Assembly (NCBI RefSeq): GCF_000091325.1 | Contig: NC_014012.1 | Coordinates: 4,175,685 to 4,239,684, forward strand | DNA length: 64,000 nucleotides | Direction of reading: 5' to 3' | From: Shewanella violacea DSS12 | GTDB taxonomy: Bacteria; Pseudomonadota; Gammaproteobacteria; Enterobacterales; Shewanellaceae | Part shown: piece after piece, positions 1 through 8,322 of the stretch | How the letters are laid out: each line of letters opens with the position of its first letter | Numbering within the stretch: the stretch's first letter is position 1 | Translations under genes and position numbers: made by a program | The notes under the pieces: generated by a model | The model's input: only the letters and a program-made list of their open reading frames with translations | Databases searched by the model: none | What the model was told of the DNA's origin: nothing

Positions 1-312
1 GATGGTGAGCCAGTGCCCTATTCCTTGGCTCGTATCCCACAAAAAGGCGAGACACGAGGCAACTTAGCCGCTGGCGGTCGTGGTGTAGCCCAGCCTCTGT
101 CTGAAAGTGATTGGCACATTGCACGCAGCATAGGTCCTGAACTGAAGAAACGTGGGCTTATCTTCGTCGGCCTGGATGTGATTGGCGATAAGCTTACCGA
201 AATCAACGTCACTAGCCCGACATGCATCAAAGAGATTGAAGCAGCTTATGATGTGGACATTACAGGTATGCTAATGGACGCAATCGAAGCAAGGCTTAAA
301 GCGAAGATTTAA
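1..312 (+). CDS. gshB: glutathione synthetase, C-terminal part (gene runs off the left edge)
   Basis: The frame is open from base 1 and ends at a TAA at 310-312, so only the last ~103 residues are present. They match the C-terminal lobe of GshB, the ATP-grasp ligase that joins gamma-glutamylcysteine and glycine in the cytosol: [19 protein letters not shown] (the glycine-rich ATP/substrate loop), then [20 protein letters not shown] with the metal-binding Glu-Ile-Asn, then SPTCIKEIE. The identification rests on these conserved blocks. The last ~50 bases are repeated downstream in decayed form (see the repeat at 247-435). Confidence 0.95.
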   Translation, partial: DGEPVPYSLARIPQKGETRGNLAAGGRGVAQPLSESDWHIARSIGPELKKRGLIFVGLDVIGDKLTEINVTSPTCIKEIEAAYDVDITGMLMDAIEARLKAKI

Positions 313-435
313 GCCTTTTATGTGATGTGGACATTACAAGTATGCTAATGGACGCAATCGAAGCACAGACTTAAGCACATAAGTGATATAGACATTACTT
401 ATGTGCTAATTAATCCAATCTAAGCACGAGTTAAA
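247..435 (+). repeat. decayed tandem copies of the gshB 3' end
   Basis: The gshB tail (from about 247) recurs at about 319-374 almost unchanged and again at about 381-435 in a more degraded form. Copy 2 still reads [15 protein letters not shown] followed by a stop, against [19 protein letters not shown] in gshB. Copy 3 has accumulated many changes and now lies in a perfect inverted repeat (374-384 and 397-407). This looks like a tandem duplication of a gene end that has been eroding. Confidence 0.8.
374..407. promoter_or_regulatory. 11-bp inverted repeat upstream of the alkaline phosphatase
   Basis: AGCACATAAGT and ACTTATGTGCT are perfectly complementary with a 12-nt spacer, 48 bp before the phosphatase start. 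No T-run follows, so it is not a typical intrinsic terminator. It may be an operator or only a hairpin. I do not see a clear PhoB box. Confidence 0.4.
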
Positions 436-454
436 ACAAGCTAGGATATTAGCA

Positions 455-1813
455 ATGGGCGCGACGCAAAAAATGACAATATTTAAACTATGTATATTGG
501 CTGGTGCGGCACTAGTCGGCACCATGAGCGTCGCTGCTCAAGCTATGACTCCGGCGCAGACGATGTTAGGTGACGCACCGAGTGTCCCTAAGAATATAGT
601 GATCATGATAGGTGACGGTATGGGCCCCGCCTATACCAGCGCCTATCGATACTATAAAGACAACCCAGATACACAAGAGATAGAGCAGACGGTATTCGAC
701 CGCTTGCTAGTGGGAACCTCGAGTACATACCCAGCTAGAGTGAGTGGTTATGTCACAGATTCGGCAGCCGCGGCAACGGCACTAGCCACTGGGGTTAAAT
801 CCTATAATGGGGCTATCTCTGTCGATATCAATAAGCAGACGATTCCTACCATAATGGAAAAAGCTAAGGCTCTAGGACTCGCTACTGGAGTGGCGGTGAC
901 ATCACAGATTAACCATGCTACTCCGGCCGCATTTCTCAGCCACAATGAAAGCCGTAGCAATTATGATGCGTTAGCTAAAAGCTACCTTACAACTGATACC
1001 GATGTGATGTTGGGCGGTGGCAAAAAGTATTTCCCTGTCAGTCTGATAGAAAAATTCCAGGCTAAGGGATATCAATACCTGTCGGACTTTAACCAGCTGG
1101 ATTCTATCAAACAAGGTAAGGTCATTGGCCTGTTTGCCAATGTGCAACTGCCATGGGCAATCGATGATAATGACAAGAACAAGCTAAGCAAGATGACGGC
1201 TAAGGCCTTAGAACTCTTATCTCAACATGACAAAGGCTTCGTGCTGCTAATCGAGGGCAGTTTGATCGACTGGGCCGGACACAATAATGATATTGTGACG
1301 GCAATGGGCGAGATGGAAGAATTCGCTAATGCAATAGAAGTCGTAGAGCAATACATCAGGAACAATGACAATACGCTCATGCTAGTAACGGCAGATCACA
1401 ATACCGGTGGCTTAAGCATAGGTGCCAACGGCGAGTATAGCTGGAATACCAGTATCATCAGGGGTGTACAAGCCAGCCCGGATTTTATCGCAAACGATGC
1501 CCTCATTCATGATGACTGGTTAGCACGAGTCAGCTTAAATTTAGGCTTCGAGCCGAATGAAGATGAAGCGTCTCAATTAGCGCGAGCACGTATGCAAGGT
1601 AAAGAGGTGATGACCACAAGCATAAAGCACCTCATAGATAGCCGCTCAAACACAGGCTGGACTACAGGCGGACACACAGGCGTCGACGTACAAGTATTCG
1701 CAACGGGTCCCGCAGCTAGCCTATTTGCAGGTTATCAGGACAACACAGATATCGCGAATAAACTCATCAGCTTACTGCCTAAAGCTAAGTCCAAGTCTCA
1801 GTCAAATAAATAA
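455..1813 (+). CDS. phoA: alkaline phosphatase, periplasmic
   Basis: 452 aa. Alkaline phosphatase superfamily enzyme that releases phosphate from monoesters outside the cytoplasm. A hydrophobic N-terminus ends in VAAQA (signal peptide, residues 1-30). The metal ligand Asp is in MIGDGMG (about residue 54), the nucleophile Ser in VTDSAAAATALATG (about 103), further metal ligands in TADHNTGG and the final His in GGHTGVDV. The ATG at 455 has AGGA eight bases upstream, which favours it over ATG 473. The gene stands alone and converges on the GGDEF/EAL gene. Whether it is phosphate-regulated cannot be told. The symbol names the family; it is not close to the E. coli enzyme. Confidence 0.9.
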   Translation: MGATQKMTIFKLCILAGAALVGTMSVAAQAMTPAQTMLGDAPSVPKNIVIMIGDGMGPAYTSAYRYYKDNPDTQEIEQTVFDRLLVGTSSTYPARVSGYVTDSAAAATALATGVKSYNGAISVDINKQTIPTIMEKAKALGLATGVAVTSQINHATPAAFLSHNESRSNYDALAKSYLTTDTDVMLGGGKKYFPVSLIEKFQAKGYQYLSDFNQLDSIKQGKVIGLFANVQLPWAIDDNDKNKLSKMTAKALELLSQHDKGFVLLIEGSLIDWAGHNNDIVTAMGEMEEFANAIEVVEQYIRNNDNTLMLVTADHNTGGLSIGANGEYSWNTSIIRGVQASPDFIANDALIHDDWLARVSLNLGFEPNEDEASQLARARMQGKEVMTTSIKHLIDSRSNTGWTTGGHTGVDVQVFATGPAASLFAGYQDNTDIANKLISLLPKAKSKSQSNK

Positions 1814-1828
1814 CCACAAACACAAGCA

Positions 1829-4303
1829 TTAACTCCCCAGCTTAGCGAGCTGGGGCAATGACTCTACTGGCCACACCCCATCACCCTCTATCTCATTGAG
1901 TATCCTGAAGGCCTTCCTCTCATCTATAGGCTTGGAGAACAGATACCCCTGAGCCAATTCACATCTGGCTGCGGCGAGAAAATCACATTGTTCCTGAGTC
2001 TCTATGCCCTCGGCAACCACAGTTCTGCCTAGGTTGTGTGCTAGATCTATGACTGTGGTGACAATATGAGTATCTACACTATTTTCAAGTACCCCTGAGG
2101 TAAAGCAACGATCGATTTTGAGTACATCGAAGGGTAGCTGCTTAAGGTAACTCAAGGAGGAGTAGCCGGTACCAAAATCATCTATGGCTATTCGAACCCC
2201 CAAACACTTCAATGACCTCATCGAGGACAAGGCTAGATCCACATTCTCGATCACACTCTCCTCTGTGACCTCTAACAGTAGACTTTGGGGGGGGATATTG
2301 TATTTTGACAAGATGCGTTGAACCAGAGGGATCAGACCAGGGTCCATATAATGTTTCGCCGACAGATTGACTGCAAGGTAGAGATCCTCCCAGCCCTGCT
2401 CAATCAGCCGGGCTAAGATAGCCCCTCCCTCTTCGAGCACGTAATTACCTACTTGTATGATGGCTTCACTGTCTTCAATATCGGGAATAAAATCTCCCGG
2501 CATGATCAGTCCTCTCTCAGGATGATGCCAGCGGATTAACGCTTCGAACCCTTTCACCTTGCCATCAGGGAGTGACACTATCGGCTGCAAGGAGAGTGAC
2601 AGTTGCTTCTCTTCGATAGCTGCACCAATATCTTGCTCTATCATCAACTTGTTATTCGCCCTTTGTAGCATCTCTTGGGTGAACACTCGGTAATTGCTAC
2701 GCCCAGCATCTTTAGCCTGATACATAGCCAGATCGGCATATTTGATCAATTCTTCTGCCCTGACATTATTGCTCTCACAATAGGCAACTCCAATACTGGT
2801 GGTGACGATCAATTTATGATGCCCTAACACTATCGGCTGTTGCAGGCAGGCAAAGATCTTATGAATAACCTTACGCACATCTTCTTCAGAGCGGATCCCC
2901 CTGAGTAAAATAAGAAACTCATCTCCCCCCTGCCTGAATACCGTATCCATAGCACGGACACTATGATTCAGCCTCTTAGCTACGATCTTTAATAGCTCGT
3001 CTCCCTGACTATGGCCTAATGTGTCGTTAATTCTTTTAAATTCATCAAGATCGAGAAACATCAAGGCGATCTTATCGTGAATACGTCCGACACAGGCGAT
3101 CGTCTTCTTTAGCTCATGATTTAGCATGGCCTTATTAGGTAACCCCGTCAGGGTATCTAACATGGCGAGTCGCTCTAATTCACAAGTATATTCATCAACT
3201 TCCAACTCCAAATTCTGCAACCGCTCGGCAAGATTTAGCGTCGCAATATTGATCAAGTCCACCTCGTCGACAATGAGTGAAGATGTTTTAGGTGACAAGG
3301 CTTTGAGCGTATCAAAATCATGTTCTGCAAGCATAGGAAGCAGAGTTGCATGACGACTCAAACTAACCACAGGAGCCCAGGCAGCTAGGATGACCAGAAT
3401 TCCAGATAAGACTAAGCTGAATAGCAAGGTGCCCAACATACTCTCCTGAAATTCATTGAGAAGAGACTGCCAATCACTGATATTGTTGATCACTAATATA
3501 GCCGGTGGGGATTCCCCTTTAGCCAAAGGAAAAATCCACAGGACAGATAGCTCATCGCCCACCTTATAAATACCTCCCCAGCTCTCTATCTGCTCCCAGG
3601 TAAATTGAGCCGCTGCTAGCTCTAACTGGAATAAGCTAGTGTGCTTATTACTTATGCTATAAACCTGTCTCCCCCAATAGCTTGGCCCCTTATCAGCATC
3701 TGTCGTCGGGGCTAACACAGCCAGGTCAAATGTTTCATTGATCCTAAATCTAGCCAAAATATCCGTCAGGCCAGACTCCATAAATAAAAAGTGTGGTTCG
3801 CCCTGCAACAAGTGAGGCACTAAGACCTGAATAACACACTCTCGATGGCATACGATGCGCCAATGTGGATCCAAGTTAACCGCTGCCGACTCAAACCAGC
3901 CTAGCTCTTCGCTTTCCAGTGACCTACCGGCATGGGCGAGCACCTGGCCAGATAGTGACATTAGACTCAAGCGTTCAAGCTCCCAGTAGAGTTGTAGATC
4001 TGGCCAATGAAGCGCTAACATGGCTTGGTAGCCAGATGGGCTTTGCTGAGCATCATTGACCAGCAATGCTATTTGTTGAGCCGCTGATAGTGAGTGCTCA
4101 ACACTCAAAGAAATAGAGGTCTCGAGGTTTTGAGCTAGTTTATCCCGCTGAAATTCCAGTAAGTAATTCTGCTGATTGATGAGTTGCCTATATGCGAAGC
4201 CACCTAAGAAGCCACCTAAGATGGTGAGAATGATCAGTACCGCAACTAACAGTTTCCACTTAAGGCTGATAAATATTGTCCGAGATTCAGGCTGCATAGT
4301 CAT
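1829..4303 (-). CDS. membrane-anchored GGDEF/EAL cyclic-di-GMP protein
   Basis: 824 aa. The layout is TM segment 17-37, a periplasmic sensor region of about 250 residues, TM segment 291-313, a linker, a GGDEF domain and an EAL domain. The GGDEF motif is intact (459-463), with an RxxD inhibitory site five residues before it (RAMD, 450-453). EAL is intact (587-589). Both cyclase and phosphodiesterase activity are therefore possible; which dominates cannot be read. It is the last gene of an operon behind a PstS-like protein and an outer-membrane barrel, so the periplasmic part may sense something those proteins handle (inference). Its ATG forms an ATGA overlap with the last of ten upstream micro-ORFs, and its first ~20 codons resemble the repeat unit. 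Confidence 0.92.
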   Translation of the reverse strand: MTMQPESRTIFISLKWKLLVAVLIILTILGGFLGGFAYRQLINQQNYLLEFQRDKLAQNLETSISLSVEHSLSAAQQIALLVNDAQQSPSGYQAMLALHWPDLQLYWELERLSLMSLSGQVLAHAGRSLESEELGWFESAAVNLDPHWRIVCHRECVIQVLVPHLLQGEPHFLFMESGLTDILARFRINETFDLAVLAPTTDADKGPSYWGRQVYSISNKHTSLFQLELAAAQFTWEQIESWGGIYKVGDELSVLWIFPLAKGESPPAILVINNISDWQSLLNEFQESMLGTLLFSLVLSGILVILAAWAPVVSLSRHATLLPMLAEHDFDTLKALSPKTSSLIVDEVDLINIATLNLAERLQNLELEVDEYTCELERLAMLDTLTGLPNKAMLNHELKKTIACVGRIHDKIALMFLDLDEFKRINDTLGHSQGDELLKIVAKRLNHSVRAMDTVFRQGGDEFLILLRGIRSEEDVRKVIHKIFACLQQPIVLGHHKLIVTTSIGVAYCESNNVRAEELIKYADLAMYQAKDAGRSNYRVFTQEMLQRANNKLMIEQDIGAAIEEKQLSLSLQPIVSLPDGKVKGFEALIRWHHPERGLIMPGDFIPDIEDSEAIIQVGNYVLEEGGAILARLIEQGWEDLYLAVNLSAKHYMDPGLIPLVQRILSKYNIPPQSLLLEVTEESVIENVDLALSSMRSLKCLGVRIAIDDFGTGYSSLSYLKQLPFDVLKIDRCFTSGVLENSVDTHIVTTVIDLAHNLGRTVVAEGIETQEQCDFLAAARCELAQGYLFSKPIDERKAFRILNEIEGDGVWPVESLPQLAKLGS
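1835..1855. terminator. stem-loop between convergent genes
   Basis: CCCCAGCT, a five-base loop and AGCTGGGG. It lies 20 bp after the phosphatase stop and inside the last codons of the opposing GGDEF/EAL gene. There is no clear T-run, so its terminator role is uncertain. Confidence 0.4.
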
Positions 4304-5079
4304 AGCATCACCACTGGAGCCAGCAGCTTCCGCTTAACACTGATCAATATCGTCCGAGCTTCAGGCATGGCCAAAGTCATAGCATCACCACGGGAGCTAG
4401 TAGCTTCCACTTAACATTGATAAATATCGTCCGAGCTTCAATCAAGGCCATAGTCATAGCACCACCACTGGAGCTAGCAGCTTCCACTTAACACTGTTCA
4501 ATATTGTCCGAGATTCAATCAAGGCCATAGTCATAGCATCACCACGGGAGCTAGTAGCTTCCACTTAACATTGATAAATAGCATCCGAGCTTCAATCAAG
4601 GCCATAGTCATAGCATCACCACTGGAGCCAGCAACTTCCGCTTAACACTGATCAATATCGTCCGAGATTCAATCAAGGCCATAGTCATAGCATCACCACT
4701 GGAGCTAGCAGCTTCCACTTAACACTGATAAATATCGTCCGAGCTTCAATCAAGGCCATAGTCATAGCATCACCACTGGAGCCAGCAGCTTCCGCTTAAC
4801 ACTGATCAATATCGTCCGAGCTTCAGGCATGGCCAAAGTCATAGCATCACCACTGGAGCTAGCAGCTTCAGCTTAACACTGATAAATATCGTCCGAGCTT
4901 CAATCAAGGCCATAGTCATAGCATCACCACTGGAGCCAGCAGCTTCCGCTTAACACTGATCAATATCGTCCGAGCTTCAATCAAGGCCATAGTCATAGTC
5001 ATAGCATCATCACTGGAGCCAGCAGCTTCCACTTAACACTGATCAATATTGTCCGAGCTTCAATCAAGGCCATAGTCAT
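4300..5079 (-). repeat. ten 77-bp tandem units, each an ATGA-coupled 26-28 codon micro-ORF
   Basis: Read on the minus strand, start codons fall at 5079, 5002, 4919, 4842, 4765, 4688, 4611, 4534, 4457 and 4380, then 4303 (the GGDEF/EAL start). Each unit is an intact ORF of 81 bases (87 in the second, which has an in-frame 6-bp insertion). Its TGA overlaps the next ATG as ATGA, so consecutive ORFs change frame. The product begins MTMALIEARTIFISVKWK and ends in PVVML. It resembles the first residues of the GGDEF/EAL protein (MTMQPESRTIFISLKWK). The unit also contains the barrel-gene stop context, so the gene-gene junction is what was multiplied. Units vary (Trp, Arg or Leu at one site; Phe or Leu at another), yet I found no stop or frame break in any of the ten. 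Confidence 0.93.
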
Positions 5080-5083
5080 AGCA

Positions 5084-6253
5084 TCACCACTGGAATCGAT
5101 AAGAAAGCTGCAGCGCAAACATTGACCAATGCTTCGACTGCTTGGATGGATCTGGGGCTACTATGGGGGTCACCCAAGACGCGCCTTCGACCCAATGAAA
5201 TTCTGCGGCCAACAACCAATCACTATTTAAAAACCAACGAGCCCCTAAGGTCCAGTCATCTGTGTAAGAAAAATAAGCCGGCAGACCTGTTGTAGCCTCA
5301 AACTCCTTACCATCTGCATCATCTTTATCGTCTATATGTTTATCGAATCTCACAAAAAGTTCGACTTCATGGGGAAGATAGGCCCTAAAATCGAGATAAT
5401 AGCCAATACCCGAGTCGACGAATTCATCGGCCATAGGCGGAAATACCAGGCCATTGATGAGCCTATCCCCAGTCATATATTCGGCTGTAAACTCTAGAAT
5501 CCAATATCTTAATTGTCCCGAGACCACCCAATTTTTTAACCTTATATCACCAGGGTAATAAGTCTCTTCATAGGGATGGTAACTGACTTCTGCGTCGTAA
5601 TAAGTGAGACCGAATCTCAGATTGTCATTTTGAAACTCTATATCTCCGGAGTAATAGCGCTCAGAACCGAAGCAACCTAACTTCTCGCTGCCCATCACAT
5701 TTCGGTCTAAATCTTCGGTGACATCAACCTTGCCAACAGACACATGCCAATCAATGGCTCCGTTCCATATCTGATGCATACCAAACAGATCTCCTCCCTC
5801 TATATGCAATTGCGCATCACGAAAATAATCACTATAGATAGATTGAGGCAACATGATGCTCGGCCGAGTAAAGGGAACGTCTCTGGTACTGGAATAGAAA
5901 CCAGTTTCATTTTTAAATAGCCCGCCACGAATACCTAGGATCCCGTCACCCACCTGATGGCTGTATTCGACAAATAGATAATCAAAATTAGCACCACCTT
6001 CGGCGAGACTCCCCCACTGCCGGTAACTGAGGGCGCTGGCAATACGTATGTGTTCCATAGGCTTCCATGACACAGCAAATGCCGCTTCGGTAATATTGAA
6101 ACTAGTGTCATCTTCGCCAACGACGAACTGAGTATCATCGGCTGCGATAAATCCCTGTCCGACAAAACCATTAAGTTGCCATTCGGAGGAGTAAGAAAAA
6201 AATGAAACATGCATCAAGAATATGCCAATAAACCAATTAGCGGCTAGTTTCAT
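5084..6253 (-). CDS. outer-membrane beta-barrel protein (porin-like)
   Basis: 389 aa with a signal peptide (about 1-22, ending near SYSSEW). The body alternates polar and aromatic residues as in porin strands, and the C-terminus is YRFQW, a terminal aromatic typical of proteins inserted by the BAM machinery. I cannot assign the substrate. Its start overlaps the end of the upstream PstS-like gene by 17 bp, which indicates one operon. Its last bases (CCAGTGGTGA) belong to the repeat unit of the following array, and the first micro-ORF starts five bases after its stop. Confidence 0.8.
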   Translation of the reverse strand: MKLAANWFIGIFLMHVSFFSYSSEWQLNGFVGQGFIAADDTQFVVGEDDTSFNITEAAFAVSWKPMEHIRIASALSYRQWGSLAEGGANFDYLFVEYSHQVGDGILGIRGGLFKNETGFYSSTRDVPFTRPSIMLPQSIYSDYFRDAQLHIEGGDLFGMHQIWNGAIDWHVSVGKVDVTEDLDRNVMGSEKLGCFGSERYYSGDIEFQNDNLRFGLTYYDAEVSYHPYEETYYPGDIRLKNWVVSGQLRYWILEFTAEYMTGDRLINGLVFPPMADEFVDSGIGYYLDFRAYLPHEVELFVRFDKHIDDKDDADGKEFEATTGLPAYFSYTDDWTLGARWFLNSDWLLAAEFHWVEGASWVTPIVAPDPSKQSKHWSMFALQLSYRFQW

Positions 6254-6665
6254 AAAAACTCCTAGTCAGTCTATTCACACCGCCAATACTAAGATCTGCG
6301 ACATAGCCTATCGCACCAGGAGTGCTTGCAATTTGCGCCTGCATCTCGGCTTCATTGTTTAAAATTATAGGCCGCTCTCCGGTGCCGGAATAAACTAAAC
6401 GATCCCACCTTCGCTGTAACATATATGGCATCATATCTAGTTGTTTAAAACAGAATTCTTTATGAAGTTTTGAGCTGGGAGAAAGAATAAACACTTGAAT
6501 TTTTTGACCGTCGGGCCAATAGATTTTTTGCATCGAAAAAATCAAGCGTAACTCTTGAGCGGGTAAGGGAAAATCGATGGCTGAATTATTCACTATGACC
6601 TGAGCTGCGCTCGAGTGAGAACAAAAAAGATACAGCATTAACATCCATGTAGCCAAGAGGCGCAT
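6237..6665 (-). CDS. small PstS-like periplasmic binding protein
   Basis: 142 aa, about half the length of a normal phosphate-binding protein. Signal peptide about 1-20 (ending SSAAQ). Residues STPGAIGYVADL resemble the GSIGYV loop of PstS-type phosphate-binding proteins. The length suggests a single-lobe PBP-like domain. AAGGAG lies eight bases before the ATG. It heads the operon with the barrel and the GGDEF/EAL protein, so it may present a ligand to the sensor (inference). Phosphate as the ligand is not proven, since anion-contact residues cannot be confirmed by eye. Confidence 0.7.
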   Translation of the reverse strand: MRLLATWMLMLYLFCSHSSAAQVIVNNSAIDFPLPAQELRLIFSMQKIYWPDGQKIQVFILSPSSKLHKEFCFKQLDMMPYMLQRRWDRLVYSGTGERPIILNNEAEMQAQIASTPGAIGYVADLSIGGVNRLTRSFYETSR

Positions 6666-7069
6666 TAACCAGTCTCCTTACTATTCTTTATCCACACATA
6701 AGCGATTTATAAGCCATGCCACTGCACCAGCAAACCAAGAAGATACATACCTAGTTCACGTATCTACAGCTTAGGCAAAGAATGCTTATACCGCTTAAAA
6801 AATATTGCCTAAAGGAGAGAATTTACACTGAAATATCTGGGTTCAAATGTTTTCAAAAAAAATCCACTCCTTTACTATTTACTCCAAGTCGTTACTAGTA
6901 ATAGTGATTTATTTTAAATAGCCTCCATGACCCTCATAAGCAAATTTAGAAATATTCACTTACCTAAAGTCTTAATCTAATCCATATCTGTATATATCAG
7001 ACTAAAAACTGATAGAGATCTTTAATTTTAAGATATAATAGGCGCTCAAATTTCCTAACTGTGGTCGTC
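6666..7069. other. divergent intergenic region
   Basis: AT-rich, about 400 bp between the PstS-like operon and rsmC. It contains TATAAT at 7034-7039, a plausible -10 for rsmC with a very short leader; the -35 is poor. Bases 6885-6913 match rsmC codons at 7088-7116 at 24 of 29 positions, a possible decayed duplicate. No ORF was seen. Confidence 0.5.
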
Positions 7070-8101
7070 GTGTTAACTAATCCATCTCAAGTCATTCTTA
7101 GAAATAGTAATTTATTCGATAATCAAAATGTATTAGTAATCAATTATGAAGACGATCATCTGCCTAAGCATCTATTAGAGCATGCCAATAAGGTCACCGC
7201 ACTGGCTCTGGACTACCATCATCACCTGCAAATGGAGCCTGAAACCAGTTCAGAACTGTCGATATTTTTTGGCCATAGCCTGCCAAATGACGAACTGTTT
7301 GATACGGCGATCATTTATTACCCTAAGGCGAAGGCACTTGCCGCCTACCTCATAAACTTAGCCGGCCAGCACTTGAAGCCTGGTGGACAGCTAGTGGTAG
7401 TGGGTGAAAATAAAGGCGGCGTTCGCTCTATAGTCAAACAGATCCCTGCCTATTTTGATAAGCCTTTTAAAGTAGACAATGCTCGCCACTGTCTACTTTA
7501 TATCAGTGAGCTTATCGACCAGGCTCCCAAGATTAAACTTGCTGATTGGGTCAGTAAATATCAGTTAGATACTCCCCAAGGCGAAATTACTGTGTGTAAC
7601 TTAGTCGGGGTATTTAGTGAGAAAAGATTAGATGAAGGTACCAAGTTATTGCTATCTAATCTGCCAAGGATGAAAGGCAGGGTATTAGATTTCGGCTGCG
7701 GCGCCGGCGTCATTGCAGCCGCCTTGCTCAAGGCACAGCCAAAACTACAAATTGAATGTGTCGATATCAATGCCATGGCCCTAGCTTCTTGCGAGCTCAC
7801 ATTAAAAGCCAATAATTTTATTGCCGCAACCTATCCATCTGATGGCTTAAACCAAACTCAAGATAAATTTGATGGCATCATCTCTAACCCGCCATTCCAC
7901 GATGGGCTCAAGGGCACTACCGAAATAGTGAAAAACTTTGTAAGCGATAGTGTAAAAAAACTAAAAAAAGGTGGAGTGTGGCACATAGTAGCCAATCGAC
8001 ATCTAGCCTATAGCGATATCATTCTAGATAATTTTGGTCAGGTAAACGTGATCGCCGAAAACAACAAATATAAGATTTATTCTAACAAATTCAATAAGTA
8101 G
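7070..8101 (+). CDS. rsmC: 16S rRNA (guanine-1207-N2)-methyltransferase
   Basis: About 343 aa. SAM-dependent enzyme that methylates G1207 of 16S rRNA in the 30S subunit. It has the duplicated-fold layout of RsmC: a degenerate N-terminal half ([11 protein letters not shown]) and a catalytic C-terminal half with the SAM loop [14 protein letters not shown] and the target-base motif SNPPFHDGL. The frame opens with GTG at 7061, but the family N-terminus reads MLTNPSQVI, so I place the start at GTG 7070. There is no strong ribosome binding site for either. A terminator follows at 8132. Confidence 0.95.
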   Translation: MLTNPSQVILRNSNLFDNQNVLVINYEDDHLPKHLLEHANKVTALALDYHHHLQMEPETSSELSIFFGHSLPNDELFDTAIIYYPKAKALAAYLINLAGQHLKPGGQLVVVGENKGGVRSIVKQIPAYFDKPFKVDNARHCLLYISELIDQAPKIKLADWVSKYQLDTPQGEITVCNLVGVFSEKRLDEGTKLLLSNLPRMKGRVLDFGCGAGVIAAALLKAQPKLQIECVDINAMALASCELTLKANNFIAATYPSDGLNQTQDKFDGIISNPPFHDGLKGTTEIVKNFVSDSVKKLKKGGVWHIVANRHLAYSDIILDNFGQVNVIAENNKYKIYSNKFNK

Positions 8102-8131
8102 TTCCCTTTCAGTAATTCCGACAAATTAAAC

Positions 8132-8164
8132 AAAAGGGCCGATAAATCCACTTTCGGCCCTTTT
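8132..8164 (+). terminator. intrinsic terminator after rsmC
   Basis: AAAAGGGCCGA pairs with TCGGCCCTTTT across an 11-nt loop, and the descending arm ends in a T-run. Confidence 0.85.
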
Positions 8165-8322
8165 GTTGCTCAAAATCAATTTAGTATCAATCTTTTAGAC
8201 TCCATTCAATTTTCAGTCAGTTAGGGCTTCTTAGCCGAAACTTTATACTGTTATACTCGGACAGTAGTAAAGCAATACAAACCCCATAAAAATAATAATT
8301 AATCATTACATCGGAATTGACT

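Noticed and set aside
4300..5079. The regular 77-bp array as a CRISPR or satellite of noncoding type
   Set aside because: There are no unique spacers between repeats, and each unit keeps an ORF with ATGA overlaps, so a coupled micro-ORF array explains it better.
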